Assembly (NCBI GenBank): GCA_900555545.1
Contig: USLQ01000016.1
Location: forward strand, 1 to 9,758
DNA length: 9,758 bases
Direction of reading: 5' to 3'
Source: an uncultured Oscillospiraceae bacterium
GTDB lineage: Bacteria; Bacillota; Clostridia; Oscillospirales; Acutalibacteraceae
In this document: one piece after another, positions 1 to 5,354 of the stretch
Numbering within the stretch: position 1 is the stretch's first letter
Layout: every line of letters starts with the position of its first letter
Made by a program: the position numbers and the translations under genes
The notes under the pieces: model-generated
The model's input: the letters and a program-made list of their open reading frames with translations, nothing else
Database searches by the model: none
What the model was told of the DNA's origin: nothing

Positions 1-646
1 CATGTCCAGCCGCATCATCGGCGCCATCATCATGACGCACGGCGACAACAACGGTCTGGTACTTCCGCCCGCCGTGGCCCCGATCCAGGTGGTCATCGTC
101 CCGATCGCGACCCACAAGCCCGGCGTGGCGGAGAAGGCGGAGGAGCTCTACAACCGGCTCAAGCAGTTCTGCCGCGTCAAGCTCGACACCACGGACAACT
201 CCCCCGGCTGGAAGTTTGCCGAGTATGAGATGAAGGGCGTGCCGCTGCGCCTTGAAATCGGCCCCAAGGATATCGAGCAGAACCAGTGCGTACTCGTCCG
301 CCGCGACAACCGCGAGAAGACGTTCGTCTCCCTCGACACGCTGGAGACGGCCATCCCCGAGCAGCTGCAAAAGGTGCGCGACGGCCTGTACCAGAGCGCA
401 CTTGAGCGCCGTGAGGCCATGACCTATACCGCCCATACGCTGGACGAGATCAAGGACATCGCCGCCAACAAGCCAGGATTCATCAAGGCCATGTGGTGCG
501 GCGACCGCGCCTGTGAGGACGCGCTCAAGGAGCAGGCAGGCATCAGCTCCCGCTGCATCCCGTTTGAGCAGGAGGAGATTTCCGACGTATGCCCGGTGTG
601 CGGCAAAAAGGCCACCAAGATGCTCTACTGGGGCAAGGCATATTAA
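1..646 (+). CDS. proS: Prolyl-tRNA synthetase, C-terminal part (5' truncated by window edge)
   Basis: Class II aminoacyl-tRNA synthetase that charges tRNA-Pro with proline in the cytoplasm. The visible 214 residues hold the end of the catalytic domain, with the class II motif 3 region (HGDNNGLVLPP, residues 13-23 counted from the first ATG at position 2). An anticodon-binding domain follows (about 26-140), then a C-terminal Zn-type domain with Cys166, Cys171, Cys197 and Cys200. The protein ends in a terminal Tyr (YWGKAY). This layout, with the extra Zn-like domain and final Tyr, is the archaeal/eukaryotic-type ProS found in many Clostridia, not the long bacterial type with an editing insertion. 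The full protein is usually about 480 residues, so roughly half lies upstream of the window. The ATG at position 2 is internal, not the start. The gene ends just before a strong terminator, so it is the last gene of its transcript. Confidence 0.95.
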   Translation, partial: MSSRIIGAIIMTHGDNNGLVLPPAVAPIQVVIVPIATHKPGVAEKAEELYNRLKQFCRVKLDTTDNSPGWKFAEYEMKGVPLRLEIGPKDIEQNQCVLVRRDNREKTFVSLDTLETAIPEQLQKVRDGLYQSALERREAMTYTAHTLDEIKDIAANKPGFIKAMWCGDRACEDALKEQAGISSRCIPFEQEEISDVCPVCGKKATKMLYWGKAY

Positions 647-660
647 TTGATCGTTGATTG

Positions 661-700
661 AACCATCGCAGTCCAAGGACTGCGATGGTTTTGCTTTTTT
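661..700 (+). terminator. Intrinsic terminator of proS
   Basis: A perfect 14-bp inverted repeat (661-674 with 677-690) separated by two bases is followed by a T-rich run (689-700, TTTTGCTTTTTT). It lies 14 bases after the proS stop. In practice the innermost pairs would open to form the loop. Confidence 0.93.
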
Positions 701-715
701 ATAAATTCCCCGTGC

Positions 716-744
716 TTGCATTTTGTCTCCTGATTCGATATAAT
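716..744 (+). promoter_or_regulatory. Sigma-A promoter for queT
   Basis: The -35 box TTGCAT (716-721) and perfect -10 box TATAAT (739-744) are separated by 17 bases. Transcription should start near 751, so the queT leader would be about 74 nt long. Confidence 0.85.
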
Positions 745-750
745 ATCCCC

Positions 751-818
751 TGTCAGTTCGCGAAATCCTGACCAGTTGCGCCCATTCGCGCAGCTTCTAA
801 AAACAAAACTAAGGAGAC
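751..818 (+). promoter_or_regulatory. Candidate preQ1 riboswitch in the queT leader
   Basis: The leader between promoter and queT folds into hairpin 1 (GTCAG 752-756 with CTGAC 768-772, 11-nt loop) and hairpin 2 (AGTTGCG 774-780 with CGCAGCT 789-795). An A-rich single-stranded tail (799-812) then runs into the Shine-Dalgarno AAGGAG (811-816). Hairpin, second hairpin, A-rich tail and SD is the order seen in the H-type pseudoknot preQ1 riboswitches of class II/III. QueT-family genes are known preQ1 riboswitch targets, and class III was described upstream of queT in Ruminococcaceae. TCCT (766-769), in the 3' side of hairpin 1, can pair with AGGA (812-815), which would hide the SD. I cannot assign the class from sequence alone. 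Function as a translational OFF switch is inference. Confidence 0.55.
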
Positions 819-824
819 AACAGC

Positions 825-1361
825 ATGAAAACGAAGAACCAGAAGGTGCTGGCCCTTGCACAGACCGCACTGATTGCCGCCATGTACGCGGCCCTGACCT
901 ACGCCCAGAACTTTTTACTGCCTGGCTCCACCTCGGCTGCGGTGCAGTTCCGCGTGTCGGAGGCGCTGAACGTACTCGCGCTATTCACCCCGCGGGCGAT
1001 CCCCGGCTTGACGATCGGGTGTATCCTGGCAAATCTCTACAATATCGGCTCCGGCCTGCCGCTGGATATGATCTTCGGCTCCCTGGCTACGCTGGGCGCG
1101 ACGATCTGCATTTACCTGCTGCGCAAGGTCCAAATCAAAACCTATCCCCTCCCCTCCCTGCTCATGCCTGCACTGTTTAACGGCGTGATCGTCGGCTGGG
1201 AGATTGAGACATTCTTCATCGAGGGGGACTTTATCTTTGCCGATTTCCTGCTGCAGGGCGGCCTGGTAGCGCTCGGGGAGCTGGGCGTGATGCTGACGCT
1301 CGGTACGGCGCTGTATTATATCATCCGCAACCGCAAGCTGGATCAGCGGCTGTTCCGGTAA
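825..1361 (+). CDS. queT: QueT family queuosine-precursor transporter
   Basis: A hydrophobic 178-residue membrane protein of the QueT family (DUF988 type), the substrate-binding S component of an ECF transporter thought to import a queuosine precursor such as preQ1 for tRNA wobble-base modification. The family signature VQFRVSEAL is at residues 40-48, followed by FTPRAIPGLTIGCILANL and the conserved DMIFGSLATL at 81-90. About five or six membrane segments span the rest, with a basic C-terminal tail. Length fits the family. The start is supported by the SD AAGGAG (811-816), 8 bases upstream. It forms a single-gene transcript between its own promoter and the terminator at 1429-1459. No energising ECF genes are present nearby, as expected for a group II system that shares EcfAA'T encoded elsewhere. 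Regulation by the upstream leader structure is likely. Confidence 0.92.
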   Translation: MKTKNQKVLALAQTALIAAMYAALTYAQNFLLPGSTSAAVQFRVSEALNVLALFTPRAIPGLTIGCILANLYNIGSGLPLDMIFGSLATLGATICIYLLRKVQIKTYPLPSLLMPALFNGVIVGWEIETFFIEGDFIFADFLLQGGLVALGELGVMLTLGTALYYIIRNRKLDQRLFR

Positions 1362-1370
1362 AGCGGCTCC

Positions 1371-1412
1371 ACCGCGCACACCCGCCAAATGGGAAGATTC
1401 GCGGTGCGCGGT
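1371..1412 (+). repeat. GC-rich inverted repeat downstream of queT
   Basis: ACCGCGCAC (1371-1379) pairs perfectly with GTGCGCGGT (1404-1412) around a 24-base spacer that can itself fold weakly (CCC 1381-1383 with GGG 1391-1393). It is followed on the plus strand by A-rich, not T-rich, sequence, so it is not a standard terminator. It may protect the queT mRNA 3' end; that is inference. Confidence 0.55.
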
Positions 1413-1428
1413 AAAAAATAAATTTTTC

Positions 1429-1459
1429 AGGCGATACGGGCTTTCGTATCGCCTTTTTT
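1429..1459 (+). terminator. Intrinsic terminator of queT
   Basis: GGCGATACG (1430-1438) and CGTATCGCC (1445-1453) form a 9-bp stem, 10 bp with A1429-T1454, with a 6-base loop. Six Ts follow (1454-1459). It lies 68 bases after the queT stop. Confidence 0.92.
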
Positions 1460-1460
1460 C

Positions 1461-1469
1461 TGCTACAAT
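1461..1469 (+). promoter_or_regulatory. Extended -10 promoter of the ECF sigma operon
   Basis: TGC followed by TACAAT (1464-1469) is an extended -10 element. The matching -35 position (1441-1446, CTTTCG) is poor and lies inside the preceding terminator hairpin, so promoter and terminator are packed together. Expected start is near 1476, giving a leader of about 59 nt. Confidence 0.6.
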
Positions 1470-1534
1470 GTAACCAGTGAGCAAGGTTTTCCCTCTAATA
1501 GGGTGAGAGAGCAAAACGCACGGGAGGGGTGCGC

Positions 1535-2086
1535 ATGGAAGATCATGAAATCGTATGCCTTTTTTGGGAGCGCGATCAGGCGGCCATTCAAAAATCACAG
1601 GACCAATATGGGGAATCCCTGCACCGGATGGCCTGCCATATTCTGCACAGTGAGGAGGATGCCGAGGAGTGTGTCAGCGACACGTATCTAAAAGCGTGGC
1701 AGACCATTCCGCCGCAGCGGCCGGAACATCTGGGGGCATACCTGTTTCAAATCTGCCGGCGGCTGGCCTTTGGACGGCTCGACTGGAACCACGCACAGAA
1801 GCGCAGCGCCCAGATTGTGGAGCTGACGGCGGAGATGGAGCAGTGCCTCCCCGCTCCGGCGGAATCCGGCACACTGGAAGCAAGAGAGCTGGCAAAAATG
1901 ATCGCGGACTTCCTAAAAGCACTCCCGGAGGAGCCGCGCCTGATCTTTATGCGGCGGTACTGGTACGCCGACCCGGTCAAAGACATCGCCCGGCGGTATG
2001 GGATCGGCGAAAGCAAGGTTAAAACATCCCTCCACCGCACGCGCAAAAAGCTCAAAGCCTATTTGATGGAACAGGAGGCATTCTGA
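1535..2086 (+). CDS. ECF-type RNA polymerase sigma factor (sigma-70 family)
   Basis: An alternative sigma factor of 183 residues that directs RNA polymerase to a dedicated promoter set, typically for envelope or stress responses. Region 2 spans about residues 23-85, with the typical HSEEDAEECVSDTYLKAW stretch at 38-55 and the YLFQICRRLA helix at 69-78. Region 4 spans about 118-178, with the helix-turn-helix around IARRYGIGESKVKTSLHRTR (151-170). The overall pattern (CLFWERDQAAI near the start, then RYWY at 141-144) matches a group common in Clostridia. I chose ATG 1535 because GGAGG (1523-1527) sits 7 bases upstream; the in-frame GTG at 1529 lies inside the SD region. The SD can be presented in the loop of a small hairpin (CGCAC 1517-1521 with GTGCG 1529-1533). 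The stop overlaps the next start by one base, so the two are probably translationally coupled. The target regulon cannot be read from this window. Confidence 0.92.
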   Translation: MEDHEIVCLFWERDQAAIQKSQDQYGESLHRMACHILHSEEDAEECVSDTYLKAWQTIPPQRPEHLGAYLFQICRRLAFGRLDWNHAQKRSAQIVELTAEMEQCLPAPAESGTLEARELAKMIADFLKALPEEPRLIFMRRYWYADPVKDIARRYGIGESKVKTSLHRTRKKLKAYLMEQEAF

Positions 2087-3015
2087 TGGACGGAAAAGAA
2101 TTACTGCTCGCGATCGGCGATATTGACAGCACATTGATTGCAGAAGCTGCACAGAAAAAGACATTTCAACACCGCGCACACTCCGCCAAATGGATCGCTC
2201 TGGCGGCCGGATTGACGGTGGTGATCGCGGCGGCCGCCTCGCTGCCCGCGCTGCTCCGGCCGCCGGTAGAGCAGGAGCCAGAATCCGGCATCGCCCCGGC
2301 GGCAGAGGGCACATCCGTCTCGAATGAATCTTCTGTGGCCGAATCCACCGAAGCAGACCTTCTGGCAGGAGCCGCTCCGCAGGATTCCGAATCTTCCGCC
2401 CCGGTCCGAATCAGCCGAACAGACCTCCATCTCAACAGCGTATCGGATTTCACTGCGTGTATGCTCTATTATCCGCCCGAGAAGTATGATGAGATCCACT
2501 GGAATTCTGATGACATCAACCACTACTTTGGGCGCGATCTGACGCCCGCCTATCTGCCCGAGGGGATCGGCTCCCCCAGCGGCAACGGCTCCGCCACCAT
2601 CTACCGGCAAAAATCGGACGGCGCGATCGCCTATGATACGGTGCGTGAAGTTTATGGCCAAACAGGCGTGGAGTACACGGATTCCGGCGAGGCAATCCTG
2701 GCAGAGGGATTGATGATAACGGCCTCCCGGCTGGGGATCATGACCGACTGCATCTACGTTCTGCCCGGCGAGGATGAGATCCGCACGTCCGATATCGCCG
2801 GGACGGCGGTGACCATCGGTTACCGGGAGATGACGTACGGCCCCTATGACCCGGAGACGCACGCGCCCAGCGGTACTTATCCGCTGTACGTATTCCGGTT
2901 CACCCTCGACGGCGTGGAGTACGACATCACCACCCACAATCTCCCGCTCGATGAGGGCGTGAAGATCACCGCCTCTTTCATCACCGGCAGCGCGGAAATT
3001 GAGATCATCGGATAA
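2086..3015 (+). CDS. Putative membrane-anchored anti-sigma factor
   Basis: A 309-residue single-pass membrane protein with the layout of an ECF anti-sigma factor. A short N-terminal cytoplasmic part (1-35) begins with KELLLAIGDIDSTLIAEAA, a pattern seen in partners of this Clostridia ECF group. One transmembrane helix follows (about 36-57, WIALAAGLTVVIAAAASLPAL), then an acidic Ser/Glu-rich linker (60-110) and an extracytoplasmic domain (about 110-309) containing INHYFGRDLTPAYLPEGIG. No HXXXCXXC zinc anti-sigma motif is visible. The start overlaps the sigma gene stop (TGATG), and AGGAGG (2073-2078) lies 7 bases upstream. I infer that it sequesters the sigma factor at the membrane and releases it on an external signal. 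The role rests on gene order and topology; the outer domain's ligand is unknown. Confidence 0.75.
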   Translation: MDGKELLLAIGDIDSTLIAEAAQKKTFQHRAHSAKWIALAAGLTVVIAAAASLPALLRPPVEQEPESGIAPAAEGTSVSNESSVAESTEADLLAGAAPQDSESSAPVRISRTDLHLNSVSDFTACMLYYPPEKYDEIHWNSDDINHYFGRDLTPAYLPEGIGSPSGNGSATIYRQKSDGAIAYDTVREVYGQTGVEYTDSGEAILAEGLMITASRLGIMTDCIYVLPGEDEIRTSDIAGTAVTIGYREMTYGPYDPETHAPSGTYPLYVFRFTLDGVEYDITTHNLPLDEGVKITASFITGSAEIEIIG

Positions 3016-3052
3016 AACGGACGCCATTATTCCTTTCAAGGAGGGAATCCCT

Positions 3053-3934
3053 GTGAAAAAGACATTTGTGTTCCTTGCGGCGGCGTGTCTTAGCCTATTA
3101 TTCGGCAGCTGCACCGGCGCTCCTGCGGAATCTGAAACTTCCACGGAACCCCAGATGCAGGTTGGGGCGCAATCGCTGACGGGGCGCGCGCTCGTGTTCG
3201 AGAGCGGCTCCTGCGCCATTCTGACGGAGCAAAACGAAGTGATCGTGATGGCGGATGCCTCCACAGCGGGCGGCCTGTTCGACGGGCTGTACACCGGCGA
3301 CCGGATCGCGGTCAATCACGGCCTTATCCGAGAGACATACCCCGCGCAGGCGGACGTTGACAGCCTGGAGATCCTCGAGCGCGGCAGCGAGAGCGCCATT
3401 CCAACGGAACCGCTGGAATTGCTGGAATCCATGGGATGGACCCTGGCGGCGGGACCGGCCGGGGAAACGGCTGCGGAACCGGTGCTCACAGCCGTCACCG
3501 AGCCGTACAGCGGTGAAGTCCCCCCCATTCCGCCGGGGGACGTCATGCCTGATTCCTATCTCCACATGAACGGCGACCGGATCGAGCCGCTCGAAACGCC
3601 CGACCGCATCACCGTGATCGCCGAATTTCGCGAGCAGATGGGCGACGCGCCCATCCCGGTCCCATCGGATCAAATTCCCGTCCTCGTCCGGCAGATCAAC
3701 GTGCTGGAGCTGGAGGGGTACGATGTAGAGCAGTCCGAGTTCCTGACGCCGGGGGGCGGCGGATATTTGGTACGCCTCTATTATGGCGATCAAGTTGTGA
3801 CATTCAATCTGGGAACGGACTGGATGATCTCCGTCCAATACCCGGATGACCCACAGGCACGTTGGTTCATGGATCGATCGGGAGACTTTGATGCGCTGAT
3901 CCAGTTGTTGCTTTCAATGATTTATAACGGTTAA
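3053..3934 (+). CDS. Lipoprotein with DUF3221-like (OB-type) domain, third gene of the ECF operon
   Basis: A predicted surface lipoprotein of 293 residues. The signal peptide (KKTFVFLAAACLSLLFGSC) ends in a lipobox-like site with the modified Cys at residue 20; Phe at -3 is slightly unusual. A Ser/Glu-rich linker follows. Residues 41-110 resemble the DUF3221/YobA beta-barrel: GRALVFESGSCAILTEQ, then GLYTGDRIAVNHG and the typical ending IRETYPAQADV. The C-terminal part (about 185-293) is not recognised and contains GGGGYLVRLYYGDQVVTFNLG. GTG 3053 is the likely start because AAGGAGG (3038-3044) lies 8 bases upstream. An in-frame upstream ATG (2999) would overlap the previous gene and bury the signal peptide. 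It starts 37 bases after the anti-sigma-like gene with no terminator between, so it is probably co-transcribed and may act in the same signal-sensing module. Confidence 0.8.
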   Translation: MKKTFVFLAAACLSLLFGSCTGAPAESETSTEPQMQVGAQSLTGRALVFESGSCAILTEQNEVIVMADASTAGGLFDGLYTGDRIAVNHGLIRETYPAQADVDSLEILERGSESAIPTEPLELLESMGWTLAAGPAGETAAEPVLTAVTEPYSGEVPPIPPGDVMPDSYLHMNGDRIEPLETPDRITVIAEFREQMGDAPIPVPSDQIPVLVRQINVLELEGYDVEQSEFLTPGGGGYLVRLYYGDQVVTFNLGTDWMISVQYPDDPQARWFMDRSGDFDALIQLLLSMIYNG

Positions 3935-4103
3935 AATTCAGACAGACTATCGACTGCACTGGGGAAAGATAGGGTTTGAAAAATCCGGCCCGCCAATTGT
4001 CCGCATCTCTGCGGGATGAGCCGCTCTTTCCCCGGCCATGACATTATCGGTATTATGAGTAGAACCACCGTCTCCCCCTAACGCAATGGCCCCTTCATTT
4101 TCA
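3935..4103 (+). other. Non-coding region with ordered inverted repeats; possible structured RNA
   Basis: No credible gene lies here. The plus strand can form P1, CTGGGGAAAGA (3959-3969) with TCTTTCCCCGG (4025-4035), which is nine perfect pairs plus a T-G and a C-G. P1 encloses two smaller hairpins: GGGTTT (3972-3977) with AAATCC (3981-3986), and CCGCA (4001-4005) with TGCGG (4010-4014, loop TCTC). Next comes P4, GGCCAT (4034-4039) with ATGGCC (4086-4091), directly abutting P1. A terminator follows at 4105-4152. A weak promoter-like pair, TTGCTT (3908-3913) and TAAAAT (3932-3937) spaced 18, could start a transcript near 3944. This may be a small RNA of about 200 nt, a regulatory 3' UTR, or a leader of the downstream gene. 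I recognise no known RNA family. Confidence 0.4.
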
Positions 4104-4104
4104 A

Positions 4105-4152
4105 TCCGCAGTCATCCTTGAGTCCCGCAGGATCGGCAACTGCGGGCTTTTT
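4105..4152 (+). terminator. Intrinsic terminator upstream of the DAHP synthase gene
   Basis: CCGCAGT (4106-4112) pairs with ACTGCGG (4139-4145), extended by T4105-G4146. An inner stem, ATCCT (4114-4118) with AGGAT (4129-4133), gives a long bulged hairpin followed by five Ts (4148-4152). It ends either the ECF operon transcript or a separate RNA from the preceding region. Confidence 0.8.
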
Positions 4153-4200
4153 ACTTATTGGGAGTTTCTCTGACTGCCAATTCCATTTTGAAGTCCGTTG

Positions 4201-4209
4201 TGATATAAT
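4201..4209 (+). promoter_or_regulatory. Extended -10 promoter of the DAHP synthase gene
   Basis: TGA followed by a perfect TATAAT (4204-4209) is an extended -10 element. The -35 position (4181-4186, TTCCAT) is poor. Expected transcription start is near 4216, which gives a 63-nt leader and rules out the TTG codon at 4213 as the translation start. Confidence 0.75.
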
Positions 4210-4278
4210 AGGTTGTACCCGTGCACTACGCAAGAGTTAAAACAATTGCAGCTAATGGCTGCTTGGGAGGACGAATAC

Positions 4279-5313
4279 ATGGCGATGAGAATCAACAAGG
4301 AACTGCCCCTGCCGGCAGACCTGAAACGGGAGTATCCGATGCCGGAAAAGCTGGCGGAAATCAAGAAAAAACGGGATCGCGAAATCCGTTCGGTGTTCAC
4401 AGGGCAGTCCGATAAATTTATCGTGGTGGTTGGGCCCTGCTCTGCCGACAACGAAAGCGCCGTGTGCGAATACGTATCCCGTCTGGCAGCTGTAAACGAA
4501 AAGGTCGCTGACCGGCTGATCCTGATCCCACGGATCTATACCAACAAGCCCCGCACCACCGGGGAAGGTTACAAGGGGATGCTGCACCAGCCGGAACCGG
4601 ACAAGGCTCCGGATATGCTGGGCGGTATTATCGCCATCCGCAAGATGCACATCCGCGCCATTGCGGAGACCGGTCTGACGGCGGCGGATGAGATGCTCTA
4701 CCCGGAAAACCGCAGCTATCTGGACGACCTTCTCTCCTATGAGGCAATCGGCGCGCGCTCCGTGGAAAACCAGCAGCATCGCCTGACGGCCAGTGGCATG
4801 GACGTCCCCGTGGGGATGAAAAACCCTACCAGCGGCGATTTTGCCGTAATGCTCAACTCCGTGATCGCGGCGCAACACGCCCACACCTTCATCTACCGCG
4901 GATGCGACGTCACCACCGATGGGAACGAGCTGGCCCACGTAATCCTGCGCGGCGGTGTGGATAAATACGGCACCAATATCCCGAACTATCACTATGAGGA
5001 CATGGTCCGCCTGCTGGAAATGTACCAAAAGTTAGATTTAAAAAATCCTGCCGCCATCATAGACGCCAACCACTCCAACTCCAGCAAGCAGTTCAAGGAG
5101 CAGATTCGCATTGTGAGCGAAGTTCTGCACAGCCGGCGGTACAATCCCGACCTTAAAAATCTGGTCAAGGGCGTCATGATTGAGAGCTATCTGGAGGAGG
5201 GCTGCCAGAAGGACTGCGGCGCACAGCGTGTTTACGGCAAATCCATCACCGATCCCTGCCTGGGGTGGGCAGATACCGAAAAACTGCTCTACCGGATTGC
5301 GGAGGAGTGCTAA
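4279..5313 (+). CDS. aroF: 3-deoxy-7-phosphoheptulonate (DAHP) synthase, class I (AroF/AroG type)
   Basis: Condenses phosphoenolpyruvate and erythrose 4-phosphate to DAHP, the first step of the shikimate pathway to aromatic amino acids. It is 344 residues long, close to the roughly 350 of enteric AroF/AroG/AroH. Metal ligands are visible: Cys54 in VVGPCSADN, His265 in DANHSNSSK, Glu302 in MIESYLEEG and Asp325 in SITDPCLGW. Substrate-binding KPRTT is at 90-94, and VENQQHR (162-168) precedes the PVGMKNPTSGD stretch with Lys181. ATG 4279 is preferred because GGGAGG (4265-4270) lies 8 bases upstream; in-frame TTG 4213 precedes the expected transcript start, and ATG 4255 has no SD. The gene symbol among aroF/G/H paralogues is arbitrary, and which amino acid inhibits the enzyme cannot be told. 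It stands as its own unit after a terminator, with no neighbouring shikimate genes. Confidence 0.95.
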   Translation: MAMRINKELPLPADLKREYPMPEKLAEIKKKRDREIRSVFTGQSDKFIVVVGPCSADNESAVCEYVSRLAAVNEKVADRLILIPRIYTNKPRTTGEGYKGMLHQPEPDKAPDMLGGIIAIRKMHIRAIAETGLTAADEMLYPENRSYLDDLLSYEAIGARSVENQQHRLTASGMDVPVGMKNPTSGDFAVMLNSVIAAQHAHTFIYRGCDVTTDGNELAHVILRGGVDKYGTNIPNYHYEDMVRLLEMYQKLDLKNPAAIIDANHSNSSKQFKEQIRIVSEVLHSRRYNPDLKNLVKGVMIESYLEEGCQKDCGAQRVYGKSITDPCLGWADTEKLLYRIAEEC

Positions 5314-5325
5314 TCCCCATAAAAT
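5297..5325 (+). promoter_or_regulatory. Possible promoter of the CAP-domain lipoprotein gene
   Basis: TTGCGG (5297-5302) and TAAAAT (5320-5325) are spaced by 17 bases, overlapping the end of the DAHP synthase gene. No terminator is visible between the two genes, so read-through from the upstream promoter is an equally good explanation. Confidence 0.35.
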
Positions 5326-5354
5326 CATTTATTTTGTGAAAGAGGAGTCTGACG

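Noticed and set aside
981..1598. Minus-strand open frame of 205 codons across queT and the ECF leader
   Set aside because: It runs through a terminator and promoter of the plus strand and gives no recognisable protein; it is a shadow of queT.
2101..3315. Long open frame on the minus strand (404 codons) opposite the anti-sigma and lipoprotein genes
   Set aside because: Its product has no recognisable domain, is rich in Arg/Gly/Ala/Val/Asp as expected from reading GC-rich codons backwards, and has no convincing SD. The plus strand has a clear TM protein and lipoprotein with proper SDs.
3972..3995. tRNA 3'-end-like sequence (GGGTTTGAAAAATCC followed by CCGCCA)
   Set aside because: The arms do not form a 5-bp stem with a 7-base T loop, and no matching acceptor, D or anticodon arms are present.
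4056..4075. T-box-like sequence (GAGTAGAACCACCG) upstream of the DAHP synthase terminator
   Set aside because: It matches the T-box core only partly and lacks the invariant TGGN bulge that pairs with the tRNA end. No Stem I specifier loop is evident, and the gene has its own promoter downstream of the terminator.
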